From Megamerina dolium (lineage: Eukaryota; Arthropoda; Insecta; Diptera; Megamerinidae): DNA of 64,000 nucleotides. The notes beneath the pieces were generated by a model, which worked only from the letters and a program-made list of their open reading frames with translations, had not been told where the DNA came from and did not search any database. The DNA lies in NCBI GenBank assembly GCA_963854835.1, contig OY978530.1:14264109-14328108 (forward strand), read 5' to 3'. A program made the translations under genes and the position numbers. Positions within the stretch are counted from its first letter, which is position 1. Each line of letters starts with the position of its first letter. Positions 23,703 to 35,529 of the stretch are shown here, in pieces.

Positions 23703-23817
23703 ATTTTTGGCGGAAGAAGAAGAAATTGGCCTGTAAATGCGCACTATGAGATATCAGAAATTCGAAAATGGAAAGCAGTCGTACTCGTTGTCGAAAAGAG
23801 CGTAATATAATATATGA

Positions 23818-23990
23818 TTACTTACTTACTTACTTATGTGGCCATAACAACCGAATATCGATTTAGGCCGAAAATAACATGCTTCGCCAGCCATCTCTGT
23901 TCTTCGCTAGCTGGCGCCAGTTAGAAATTCCAAGCGCCGTCAGGTTCTCCAGTACTTGGTCTTTCCACCGGAGGTTTGGTCTTCCTCATG
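23818..23990 (-). mobile_element. LINE B 3'-end fragment
   Basis: Reverse complement of about 28690-28862, including GISNWRQLAKNRDGW coding sequence and the 3' untranslated ggcctaaatcgatattcag. The 3' end lies at 23818 next to a ttac/ttactt repeat. It is inserted between the RNase H and integrase of BEL/Pao 2. Confidence 0.9.
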
Positions 23991-24059
23991 ATACTAAGCA
24001 CCCGTTACTTATGCCAAAATCGTGATTCGTCTAAACACCTATAAAACACCTATTTGCAC

Positions 24060-24835
24060 TTGTCGAATTGTCACGCTGGAGCAAGAGTTCTTATTGGACT
24101 AACGCGTTTGAAAATTTGGTCAATAAACGCAAGAGAATTGGCTCGTAAGGTAGTTCGTAATTTTACGCATTGCTTTATGTACAAGCCAAAATTAACAACA
24201 TAAATCATGGGAAATCTACCTAAAGGTCGATTATTATCTGTAAGACCATTTTTAATAACCGCAGTTGACTCTTGTGGTCCGATATACACGTCCTACAAGA
24301 CGGAAGACCTCCTTTTAAGACATATGTAGCTATATTTGTTTGTTTTTCCTACAAAGCTGTCCACATTGAAGCTGTTTAAGATTTGTCCACCAATACCTTT
24401 ATTTATTATTTCTAAAGGTTCATCAGGAGAAGAGGGCTTTTAGAGAAGATCGTGTGCGACAATGCTACAAATTTTGTTGGAGCCAACGCAAAGCTGAGAG
24501 ATTTGAACGAAATATTTTTCAGCGAAACAAGATACTCTACTTCATCTCGGAGAAAGGCGTGAAATTCGAATTCATTCCACCGCGCGCTCCTCACTCGGAG
24601 GCCTGTGGGAGGCTGCCGTAACATCAATGAAGACTCTTTTTTAACCCACCGTCGCGCACGCCAACCTTACCTTCGAAGAATTGTCAACCATCGTGGTCGA
24701 GGTAGAAGAAATTCTAAATTCAAGGCCAATCGCTCAGCTGTCCGAAGATCCCAGCGAAGTGATCGCCTCACGCCAGCGCTTTTACTAATAGGGTGATCTT
24801 TAAAGGACATTGTCGAGCCTACTATAGACCACGCG
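24060..24835 (+). pseudogene. BEL/Pao integrase
   Basis: HAGARVLIGLTRLKIWSINAR leads in. VRPFLITAVDSCGPIYTSY carries the first catalytic D, VRQCYKFCW-type sequence near 24460 stands in for the CDNATNF block (readable as CDNATNFVGA in frame), and SLGGLWEAAVTSMKTLF (about 24596-24640) has the E. The end reads NLTFEELSTIVVEVEEILNS and IAQLSEDPSEVIAS. Frameshifts break it, but the D-D-E framework is recognisable. Confidence 0.88.
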
Positions 24836-24916
24836 ATTCTGACCTACCTCCAAACGATGGCAACGTATCTCGTACGAAACGTAGAGGTTGGTTCCATGGT
24901 CATAATTCATAGTGTT

Positions 24917-25923
<1,007 letters not shown>

Positions 25924-25959
25924 CCTCGGATAAGGACTACCGCTTTTGTTGATGATCCC

Positions 25960-27069
25960 CACAAACGAAAAAAGGACAACGATTTACGGATATGCACCTG
26001 GAATGTCCGGTCCCTATATAGGGAGGGTGTCTCTATCCAGCTGGTTGATGTCCTCGAAAAATACAGAGCTGACATCACCGCTCTCCAGGAAATGCGATGG
26101 ACGGGACAGGGCTGCTCCAAAAGAGTGTCCTGTGACATTTACTACAGTTGCCATGCTGAAATGCACGAATTAGGATGTGGATTTTTGGTCAGCAAGAGAC
26201 TTCGACATCTCCTCTCACATTTCACGCCTGTGAACGAACGGATGGCCACAATCCGCATTAAGGCAAAATTCTTCAACATCAGCCTTATATGTGCCCACGC
26301 TCCGACGGATGAGAAGGACAATGTGATCAAGGAGAGCTTCTTTCAGCTCCTCGTAGAAGCTTATGACCGCTGCCCCCGCCACGATATCAAAATCGTGCTT
26401 GGCGACTTTAATGCCAGGGCGGGCAAGGAAGGTACCTTTGGTCGAACTGTCAGAAAATTCAGCCTCCACCAGAACACCTCCGATAACGGAATGAGGCTGA
26501 TCGACTTCGCCGCAGCATGAAACATGGTAATTGGTTGTACCAGATTCCAGCATCTCGACATCCACAAAGCGACATGGCTGTCTCCAGATCAACGTACAAG
26601 AAACCAAATTGATCATGTGGTGATTGATGGAAGGCATGCTTCCAGTGTGATGGACGTGAAATCGATCCGTGGTGCCAACATCGACTCGGATCACTACCTT
26701 GTTGCAGCTAAGGAGCGCACACGTTTATGTGTTGCAAATAACAAGAGAGGTCCCACACAGAGAAAGCTCGACGTCAGTAAGCTGCGATCACCAGAGACAG
26801 CAGATGAGTTGTCCACTCGACTATCGGGTCTGCTTATGCAGAACACTCCCCCACTTGATGATACATGCGCACGGTGGACACACTCCATGACTACTGCTGC
26901 CGAGGAGGTAATCGGATACTACCGGACTCTGAGAAATGAGTGGTATGATCAGGAGTGTCGCGGCTTTACCGCAGAGAAAGACGCCGCCTACAGAAGAACC
27001 CTGCGTGCAGGCGCAACGCGAGCTGTTAAGGAGAGACGTCTTTTCAGGCGCAAGAAAAGAGAACAATAA
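25960..27069 (+). pseudogene. LINE B endonuclease and linker
   Basis: APE-like endonuclease: CTWNVRSLYREGVSIQ (after the start near 25990), YRADITALQEMRWTGQGCSK (catalytic E), SLICAHAPTDEKD, IVLGDFNARAGKEG (D/N), TWLSPDQRTRNQIDHVVI and ANIDSDHYLVAAK (D-H). The linker NTPPLDDTCARWTHSMTTAA and WYDQECRGFTAEKDAAYRRT continues to a stop at 27067. An in-frame TGA stands at 26518-26520. All catalytic residues seem present. Confidence 0.9.
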
Positions 27070-27095
27070 AGACGTGAGTGTGAGGAAATAGAGAT

Positions 27096-28836
27096 GTGCT
27101 GCGACAGGAACTAGACTCGGTATTTTTCGAGAAGATCAAGTGCCTGAGTGGAGGTTTAAATCCCGGAGCCTCTTCTTGTCGTGATGGAAATGGGAATCTG
27201 GTTACAGATGTCCAGAGTGTACTGAGCCTATGGAGGGAACACTTCTCCACGTTACTGAATGGCGATGCTACGAACAATTCCGCCAGTGGAGGAGATTGCC
27301 CGATAACCCCAATTACAGATGATGGTGTTGATGTTCCACCACCCGACTATGACGAGGTTGAAACATCCATTTTAAGGCTGAAGAACTACAAAGCTGCAGG
27401 TGCTAATGGCCTGCCTGCCGAGTTGTTTAAGACCGGAGGCGATGAGCTGCGCACCCGCATGCACCAGCTCATAAGCAGAATATGGTCGGATGAAAGCATG
27501 CCTGATGAATGGAGGCTCAGTGTTCTCTGTGCTGTACATAAAACAGGAGACCCCACAATTTGCGCCAACTACCGTAGAATAAGTCTCCTGAGCATCGCAT
27601 ACAATTTTCTATCGAGCATACTGTGTGAAAGGTTGAAGCCTATGCTCAGCAACCTTATTGGACCGTATCAGTGTGGCTTCAGACCTGGTAAATCCGCCAT
27701 CGACCAGATTTTCACACTGCGCCAAATCCTGGAGAAGACCCAAGAAAAACAGATCGACACACACCAACTATTTGTTGATTATAAAGCCGCTTCGACAGTC
27801 CGGTAAGGGATTACCTCTACGCAACAATGTCTGAGTTCGGTATTCCTGCTAAGCTCATTCGACTTTGTAGAATGACGCTGCATAACTCCCGTTGTGCAGT
27901 GAAAATTGGGAAGTACCTCTCCGCACCTTTTAGTACCAAACGGAGTTTCAGACAAGGTGATTCGTTATCGTACGACTTCTTCAATCTTATTATGGAGAAA
28001 ATAATATGAGCTGCTGATCTACGACATAATGGCACTATCTTCAACAAAAGTGTCATGCTGTTGGCGTATGCCGACGATATTGACATAATCGGCATGAACA
28101 CGCGAGCAGTCAGTGCAGCATTCTCAGAGTTGGAAAGAGAGTCGCGTCGGATGGGTCTCACGGTGAACGAGGGCAAGACGAAGTATCTAGTGTCAACAAA
28201 CAAAGAGTCCCGGCGTCTTGGACAGCACGTCACTGTTGACCACTACGCTTTTGAAGTAGTAAGGGACTTTGTTTATCTTGGAACCAGCATTAACAGCAGT
28301 AATGACGTCAGCCTGGAGATATTGCGATGGATAACTCTTGCCAACAGGTGTTACTTTGGACTGAGTAAGCAATTGAGAAGTCGAGCCCTCTCTCGAAGAA
28401 CGAAAACTACACTCTACAAGTCTCTCAACATGCCTGTCCTAACAAATGGCGATGAAGCCTGGACAATTTCCACCTCGGATGAGCGAATGCTTGGAGTTTT
28501 CGAGAGAAAAATCCTATGTAAAATCTTTGGACCTATTTGCGTTAGTGGCGAGTATACAACCATGAGCTGTACGAGCTGTATGCCGATATTGACATAGTAA
28601 AGCGCATCAAAATCCAGCGGCTGCGCTGGCTAGGTCATGTCGAGCGAATGGAAGAACACGCTCCGGCTAAGAAGGTGTTATATTCGGAACCCGCTGGAGG
28701 ACGACGCAGAAGAGGAAGACCAAACCTCAGGTGGAAAGACCAAGTACTGGAGAACCTGACGGCGCTTGGAATTTCTAACTGGCGCCAGCTAGCGAAGAAC
28801 AGAGATGGCTGGCGAAGCATGTTATATTCGGCCTAA
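27096..28836 (+). pseudogene. LINE B reverse transcriptase and tail
   Basis: RT landmarks: KAAGANGLPAELFKTGGDEL, LSVLCAVHKTGD, NYRRISLLSIAYNFLSSILC, GPYQCGFRPGKSAIDQIFTL and LFVDYKAA (motif A). After a frameshift near 27795 come [38 protein letters not shown] (motif B) and LLAYADDIDIIG (motif C, about 28055-28090). The tail has VYLGTSINSSNDV, a short Cys-rich run near 28560, then GRRRRGRPNLRWKDQVLENL and the stop at 28834-28836. Frameshifts near 27070, 27795, 28008 and 28590 inactivate it. Confidence 0.9.
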
Positions 28837-28949
28837 ATCGATATTCAGTTGTTATGGCCACAATAATGTTGCTAAATTTACTTAAACAACCTAACGAAAC
28901 CATTATAATATTCAACTTCACACGTTACTCAAACGCAATCCTGTTTTGC

Positions 28950-29470
28950 ATTAGATACAAGAAACGTTCTGCTAGGAACCGCTGTGGTGTCCATATTCAA
29001 TAAGAACTCAATATTTCGTGCTCGTGCGTTTCAAAAGATGTTAAAAATCCCTACAAGAAATATAAATGCAGAGGTTTCCAGACTTAAACGTACCGTTTCC
29101 ACAAACTTTTCGAAAATTTGCACACTTAATTTATGCTCATCGCATGGCCCCAATTTCAAATTACAAGTTAATACACTAGTTTTTAAAAACTAACAGGAAA
29201 TTTGCCCAATTGTTCTCTCGATCCTTTTATTTCCAAAAAGATCCCAAATATACTCTTTGCCGATAAATATTTCTACAAAAGCGATTAAGATAAATTGCTG
29301 ATTGGCAGAGATATTTATCCAGAAATAATTCGAGAAGGAATACAACATAATATTCGTGAAACCCTCATAGCTCAGAAACCGTTTTCGGATGGATTCTTAC
29401 AGGGCCTATTAGAACAACTATTTAAACTCCATCCACAGTACTTTCATGTTTTAATAAACTATCATTAGGA
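28950..29470 (+). pseudogene. BEL/Pao protease-to-RT linker, third family
   Basis: LLGTAVVSIFNKNSIFRARA (about 28970) is the lead-in to a BEL/Pao protease, with the catalytic D block deleted. FQKMLKIPTRNINAEVS follows. Later, in other frames, IGRDIYPEIIREGIQHNIRE and TLIAQKPFSDGF (about 29300-29390) match the BEL/Pao block that precedes RT. RT itself is absent. Confidence 0.75.
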
Positions 29471-29639
29471 AAACAACTCTTATGAGGTACGCAATTTGCA
29501 GACGTTCCTCGAACACATTCAAAGAAAAAACCTATGAAGAACATTTTATGATGAAATATGTAACGTTATGTGAAAGATCAAGTTATATCGCTTCAAAAAA
29601 ATTTGCAATAGCAAAAATTCTTCTTTTAAACGACCACAT

Positions 29640-29870
29640 ACTTTTTCAAAATGTGCAGAAAACGGTAATCACTGCCTTCTATGTAGAAGCCTCCATGCAC
29701 TAAACAAATTCTGTCTATTCAAGGAAAAGTACGGCTTTGTGTAGTACTCACCCATAGGTACTGTTCGAATTGTTTAGCTGCCTCACACCAACTGCGAGAT
29801 TTTCGCAGTAATAATCGCTGTCATCATTGCGATGACACCCACCACACGTTCCTCCACCCATTACACACTT
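29640..29870 (+). pseudogene. BEL/Pao gag zinc-knuckle region, copy 1
   Basis: Across frames: HCLLCRSLHALNKFCLFKEK, then CSNCLAASHQLRDFRSNNRC and HHCDDTHHTFLHP. This triple Cys/His cluster is characteristic of BEL/Pao gag. It lies downstream of protease/pol remains rather than upstream, so the order is scrambled or a second element is involved. Confidence 0.75.
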
Positions 29871-30099
29871 GTTTCAATATTCACATTACTTGATTTATAA
29901 TTAAAAATAGATATTCGCTTAAAAGATACCCACTGCAGTATACATACATGTCACAAAAGAAATAAATAAATACAAATTCATTATTACAGGAACATGTCGG
30001 TCGTAAACGAAATAATGACCGTTATCACATCGCGTTCGGTGCGGTCTGCGTCATCCGGTGAAACCCGTAATTTCTGCCCTCTATGAAAGGGACCCCACC

Positions 30100-30310
30100 C
30101 ACTTAGCAAAAGCCACCAATTCATGGAGAAGAATGTTGAGGAGCGAATTCGTGTGGTGCTGATATATAGGTACTGCTCTAAATATTTAGCCGCCTCTCAC
30201 CAACTTCGCGATTGCCGCAGCTACTACCACTGCCGTCGCTATAACGATGATCGCCATATGTTGGTTCACGCTCACTCACGCATACGCTCGTCCTACCAGT
30301 TTTCTCGGCT
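30100..30310 (+). pseudogene. BEL/Pao gag zinc-knuckle region, copy 2
   Basis: The frame from 30123 reads VEERIRVVLIYRYCSKYLAA, then SHQLRDCRSYYHCRRYNDDR, then HMLVHAHS. It is clearly related to 29765-29860, with several of the Cys lost. It gives a second gag scrap 350 bp downstream of the first. Confidence 0.7.
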
Positions 30311-30967
30311 GCCAGTGAGACCACGCTCTTCTCAATGAGCACGAATTTGATCACGCGATGACATCCGAAGTATACCTAGCTAGTTCCTTTCTAATAGCTC
30401 AGCTATGTAGCATGATCAACGTTATATATGCTTACGGTGGAGTGGACCTTGCTCATCTGGATTTAAGAACTCCGTTCTGAAGCCGTACAGCAACCCATCG
30501 TCAACCCAGGCAATCGTGGCAGTTATATATCGTAAGAGCATTGTTGGACTCATGCTCCGCAACATCTCACGTATACCGTCCGGTGGTCCTACACTTGCGA
30601 CTACCTACAACAACCGACGGGATTACAAACACTTGTGCTCTCACGATTAGGGGTAGGTGTGGCAACAGCACAAGTCTTTATTAAACTTCTTGAATTAGAT
30701 TATTCAAAGCACAAAATCGAACCACGATACGTATTAAATATATAACTTGTGAAAAAAAAAATTTTTATGGCACGAGCGATCGAGCAAATGAGCGGGGAAG
30801 TCCCGTTTTAGTTTCTGTACGTAGACTTTTTCTGGCCAATTAACAGGTGCTTTTGAATTCTTTTATTTCTCATAATTTTTCTGTACATTATAATTTAATG
30901 TATTTGGGCTTAAAGTAAACATAATACTCTAACTTTTAAATAAAAAGTAATTTCTTTTTAGAAAAAT
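30311..30967. other. unassigned stretch
   Basis: Possibly more BEL/Pao gag or LTR, but without a motif I can defend. Confidence 0.35.
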
Positions 30968-31214
30968 TGTTTCGTTATTGGTATTTAGAAGGTTCCGAAT
31001 GGCAGAACTATTGCGACATCACTTTTATGAGCTTTCTAACGGAGTTCTTTTTAGAAGCTTTTCCGGAAGAATTGACAATTGCTCGCCCACAGGTGGGTAC
31101 CGTTCGAAAGATAACTCTCTTCAATATTAAATTTGTTATGCTTCAGCCGGGCATTGAACCTACGACCTGCAGATCAAAAGGCCAACACACTAACCACTGA
31201 ACTACGGCACCCAT
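30968..31214 (-). mobile_element. tRNA-derived SINE, copy S5 (tail-less)
   Basis: Antisense copy with an intact tRNA-like head: on the plus strand, cgggcattgaacctacgacc and ccactgaactacggcaccc. The body carries caggtgggtaccgttcgaaa, and the 3' tail is missing. Confidence 0.88.
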
Positions 31215-31324
31215 TTATAAGTTAATCTTAATAGAATGAAATTAAGATAAGGTATAGTAAAAGTAATCCATTATTTTGTCATTAAATTGAAGATTTTGTT
31301 TAGCATAGTTAGAATGATCCGATT

Positions 31325-32010
31325 TAGGTTAAATATGCACCCTTGTCCCTATTGGCAAAAAACAGGGACAGTCGATTTTCACAAGCTTCTCTTGAGGCAA
31401 ATTTTTCACCAGCGAAATCATTCGCGATATACAGGAACAGGTAGTAATCACTTGGTGCAAGGTCCGGACTATAAGGTGGATGCATAAGAACCTCCCAACC
31501 CAACCAAGCTCGCGGAGCTTCTGGCGACTCACTATCGATGTGTGTGGCCTGGCGTTGTCGTGATGGAACAGAATTCCTCTCCTATTAGCCAAAGCTGGTC
31601 GCTTATGGGCGATAGCTTCCTTCAGACGGTCCAGTTGTTGACAGTACAGATCTGAACTAAAAGTTTGGCCGTAGGGGACCAGCTCATAGTAGATGATTGG
31701 GTGCCAATCCCACCAAACACATAGAAAAACCTTCCTGACCGTCAATCCTGACTTGGCCACCGTTTGCGCCGGCTCACCGCGATTCGACCACTACCTTTTT
31801 CACTTGACGTTGTCGTAAGTGACCCAATTTTTATCACCTGTAACCATCCGCTTCACAAATGGATCGATTTTGTTGCAATTCAACAGCGATTCGTAGATGG
31901 AAATTCGGTCCATGAGGTTTTTTGCGGTTTTTTAACTCGTGTGGCACCCATACATCGAGCTTCTTTTTGTATCTAGCCTTATTTAAATGTTTCCAAACGG
32001 TATTTTTGCA
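31325..32010 (-). pseudogene. mariner transposase fragment (cecropia/mellifera-like)
   Basis: Minus strand. An N-terminal piece near 31975-31770 includes a VTGDKNWVTYDN-like first catalytic block, with D retained. Then come AKSGLTVRKVFLCVWWDW, IIYYELVPYGQTFSSDLYCQ and GILFHHDNARPHTSIV (second D). The third catalytic block after LRELGWV is corrupted, and the C-terminal part is frameshifted. Terminal repeats were not found. The subfamily is tentative; it differs clearly from the other mariners here. Confidence 0.82.
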
Positions 32011-32500
32011 ACAAATCTAACAAATCTAATCCTATCTTTCTAATGCCATCTAGCGTAACCTAATCGCACTTATACAACGCGAGATACAGATTACTAAAGT
32101 CATCTATTGGAGAAATAATTGATTACTATTTACTACATCTTATACTAATCGAATAGAAAAAATACACAAATGCATTTTAGAAGTTTGACCTTCATACACA
32201 ACCATGTGTCAAAATAAATTTGAATTCATCAGCCTGTCACTATCAGTCATTCATAAGAGAGAATGCAATAAAAAATATACCATAAATATGCATTAGTATT
32301 TGTATTCAGAGAAAAAAGTGAGAGATTGTATTGTAATATTTAGGAGAAGTGTTTAGCTGGCAGGGTTATACTTAACTTATATATAAGTACATACATATGG
32401 ACGTTCACCCAAATGCACAATGTACTCTCATAAACATTATATTTAGTATTAAATGAATTTATTTCTGTACTTTCTTTTTTTTTAAAAAAACTTACTTGCT
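32011..32500. other. unassigned stretch
   Basis: AT-rich sequence without a recognised element. Confidence 0.4.
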
Positions 32501-32601
32501 TTCAATTATTGAAACCTACAAGAGCTGATATACCTCTAATTGGATAAACCTCCGGCCATTAAGTGTTTCTATCTATTAAGGTCAATAAATATCGGAAATC
32601 G

Positions 32602-32616
32602 TTTGAGGGCGGTAAA
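32602..32616. repeat. target-site duplication of LINE C, left copy
   Basis: tttgagggcggtaaa, repeated exactly at 35113-35127. Confidence 0.95.
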
Positions 32617-32699
32617 CTCCCAATGTTAATACTAGTAGAATTATCTACGACGTCCCGCACAAAATAATCAGTAAAACAAAGATTAATTGGGCGATTAAT

Positions 32700-34190
32700 A
32701 ATTTTAAACCATTCAAGTCACCAGGACCTGATGGTAATATACCCGCGGACATACAGAAGTGTGCGGACCTTCTAATACCTTAGTTGGGGACATAGCATGC
32801 CTAAGGCTATGCTATGTCCCCAAGACATGGCTACAAGTTAACGTGGTGTTTAGCCCTAAAGGCGGAAAAACGTCTTACTCAAAGCCAAGTGATTTCAGAC
32901 ATATAAGTGTATCATTCTTCTTATTAAAAACCCTTGAAAGACTACTTGATGTGTACTTAAGGGTCTCTATAGATACTAAGAATATCTCTTCATTGCAACA
33001 CTCATATAACAAAGGCAAGTCCGATGAGACAGCCCTTCACTCACTTGTGCAGAAGATCGAAACATCTTTGCACTGCAAAGAATATAGCTTGGTCACTTTT
33101 CTAGATATTGAAGGGGCCTTCAATAACATAAACTCAGAAGAAGTCGAAAACTCTCTTGCTATGCTTAAGGTAGATGAACCTATTATTAGAATCATTAGTC
33201 TGTTGCTAAAGCTAAGAGTGATAAACTCAAAATTGGGTACCTCATGCATTAGCAGATTTGCGATTAAGGGCACCCCTCAAGGGGGTGTGCTGTCGCCTCT
33301 TTTGTGCAACTAAACCATCAATGAACTTCTTATATATTTACAGGCCACGGGATGCAAAGCGGTGGCTTATGCAGATGACGTGGCACTTGTGGCATCGGGA
33401 AAATATTTAAATACACTCACCGAAGTGATGAACCATGCCTTATCAATCCTATCCAAATGGGCTTCAAACTCTGGTCTGGCCATCAACCCTGCCAAAACTG
33501 AGCTAGTCCTCTTTACTAGAAAGCATAAAATACCTATTTTTACCTTACCTAGAATTGGGAGAACTAGTCTAAAGCTAACTGAACAGGCGAAATACTTGGG
33601 TATAACTTTAGATAGGAAACTAAGTTGGAAACCAAACACGATGGAAAGGGTTCGTAAAGCAACTGCAGCACTCTATTCCTGTAAGAAGCCATAGGTAAAA
33701 GATGGGGGATGAGTCCTACAATCGTATCATGTCTATACTCTGCGGTCGTGAGACCAATTCTTTTTTACGGTGTGATAGTCTGGTGGGAATTCTTAAACAA
33801 GGAGGTACACAGACGGCAAATAGATAAGGTTCAAAGGACGTCTGCGGTGTTGACAACAGGCACTCTAAGAAACACCCCGTCAAAAGCGCTCTACTCGCTA
33901 TTGCATCTACTCCCCGTAGACTTTTGTGGCAAGCAGAGAGCTCTGATATCAGCAATTAGGCTAAACATAGCTTCACGCTGGGCTCAACCAGGATACGGGC
34001 ATTCAAGGATCCTGGGGGATGCACTACGATTCCGAATGCCATCGACTATACCATCCCCATACCATGCTTTGACAATAGATTCTCAACCCATATACCCTCA
34101 AGGGAAGAATGGAATAGGGGTATTGTCAACGAAACTGGAGTTCAATCGGTACAATTGTACACAGATGGCTCCAAATTGGAGGGTAGGGTA
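32700..34190 (+). pseudogene. LINE C reverse transcriptase
   Basis: FKSPGPDGNIP opens the RT. CLRLCYVPKTWLQVNVVF, KPSDFRHISVSFFLLKTLER, FLDIEGAFNNI (motif A), IKGTPQGGVLSPLLCN (motif B) and AVAYADDVALVASG (motif C, 33362 on) follow in order. The thumb has KYLGITLDRKLSWKP and RPILFYGVIVWW. A frameshift near 32760, a TAA at 33311 after LLCN, and frame changes near 33694 and 34080 inactivate it. The frames are otherwise long and conserved. Confidence 0.92.
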
Positions 34191-34989
34191 GGAGGTGGCG
34201 TATTTTCTGATTCCTTACGCGTTAAGCTCAAGTTCCGATTACCCGACTTTTGCAGTGTTTTTCAAGCTGAGATAATGGCTATAAAGGATGCGGCAACGTG
34301 GCTTCGCTGTAATATAATATCCTTCAAAGATGTTTTTATGTACACCGACAGTCAAGCTGCCATTAAATCTCTCGCAGGAGCGTTCGCCAAATCGGCTTGC
34401 CCTTAAATGCCGCTCAGCTCTTAACGAACTAGCGAAGCACTACAATGTACACATTGTATGGGTACCGGGGCATAGGGACATTCCAGGGAACTGTGAGGCA
34501 GATGAATTGGCGAGATCGGGCACTAGGTTGCCAGAGATCTATCCATCTCATCAAGCCGGAATTCCGCTTGCAACATGCAAGCTTCTTATCACACAACATT
34601 ATCTCACCATAGCCAACAGAAAATGGCGGGATGAGAGCTCTTGTGCTACCACTAGGAAAATCTGGCCAACCCTTGACAATAGACGAACCCGTTCACTGTT
34701 GTTAATGGGCAGGAAAACCATCAGTAATGTAGTCGCCGTACTCACGGGCCACTGGCTTGTGGGTAGGCATGCTGCAAGGCTCGGATTACCGGCCAACGAT
34801 TTTTATCGCAGCTGGCAGGACGAGGAAGAGGAGGAAAGTGTTCACCACTTCCTCTGTAGATGCTCCGCCTTGGCATGCAGAAGGCACACTCTACTAGGGA
34901 GTGCCTTTTTTACAGATACCACTGAGCTTGCACCCATGGATGTCAGGGACATTGCACTATTCATTAGGAATTCCCATGGGTCCGCTTAA
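34155..34989 (+). pseudogene. LINE C RNase H domain and C-terminus
   Basis: RNase H with its four acidic positions: LYTDGSKLEGRVGGG (D), FQAEIMAIKDA (E), VFMYTDSQAAIKSL (D) and WVPGHRDIPGNCEADELARS (H, D). A single frameshift near 34380 divides it into two overlapping frames. The end has LTGHWLVGRHAARLG, then HHFLCRCSALACRRH, a Cys/His finger typical of this LINE group. The element's own RNase H would degrade RNA in the RNA:DNA hybrid. Confidence 0.92.
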
Positions 34990-35112
34990 CAGAGGAGATA
35001 GGATGGTCAACATCAACGACGCATGCATCAACGATGCATGGAGACACAATGGGCCAATTATTTGGCCTAAGTGCGCCCCCCTTTGGGGGTCGGCCGCATA
35101 ACCTAATCTAAC

Positions 35113-35127
35113 TTTGAGGGCGGTAAA
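35113..35127. repeat. target-site duplication of LINE C, right copy
   Basis: Exact repeat of 32602-32616 immediately after the LINE C 3' end. Confidence 0.95.
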
Positions 35128-35396
35128 GGCCCTACATGATCCATGTGAATGTATTCAAAACGGCCTTTTGGAATAGAAATTTTTGAAATTGCAGATTTTT
35201 TATACCCTTTTACTTTCGATATCTGGCAATTTTTACATTCTTTAGACCCTTTATTAATAATTTTGTTTATTCCTGACCAAAAGTACCGACTTCCTATTAA
35301 CCGACACGTTGCTTTTACTCTAGAATGTACTATAATTTTACGCCAACTATAAGGAACAGAAGGTCTGGTAGTACCAAAAGACATTTCGCTCCACAT
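35113..35396 (-). pseudogene. gypsy integrase (5' part, before LINE C)
   Basis: From 35396 on the minus strand: HSRVKATCRLIGSRYFW, then KECKNCQISKV (zinc-binding Cys pair), then GRFEYIHMDHVGPLPPS with the first catalytic D. It stops at the LINE C target duplication. Confidence 0.85.
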
Positions 35397-35529
35397 ACTT
35401 CTTTCAACTAATGAAATTCCTACTAATTGTAACTTATGTCTCCTTTTTTTATTTTTTTATTTAGTTTTTATAATCTACAAGTAATTTTAATTCGATATCC
35501 TTTTGTTGTTCATCATATAACTTTTTTAA

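Larger units (their letters stand above)
21530..24915 (+). mobile_element. BEL/Pao retrotransposon 2 (pol)
   Basis: RT, RNase H and integrase of a second BEL/Pao family, different from the one at 1195-5090. The gene is interrupted by a SINE at 22690-23043 with a 14-bp target duplication, and by a LINE B 3' scrap at 23818-23990. No LTR was identified. A (TA)n tract starts right after the last recognisable part. Confidence 0.9.
32617..35112 (+). mobile_element. LINE C, 5'-truncated non-LTR element with RNase H
   Basis: A 2.5-kb insertion flanked by a perfect 15-bp duplication and lying in a gypsy integrase. It encodes RT, thumb, RNase H and a C-terminal Cys/His end, followed by a 3' region ending ggccgcataacctaatctaac. 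The endonuclease is missing, consistent with 5' truncation. The RT-RNase H order places it in the I/LOA-type LINEs rather than in jockey. Confidence 0.93.
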
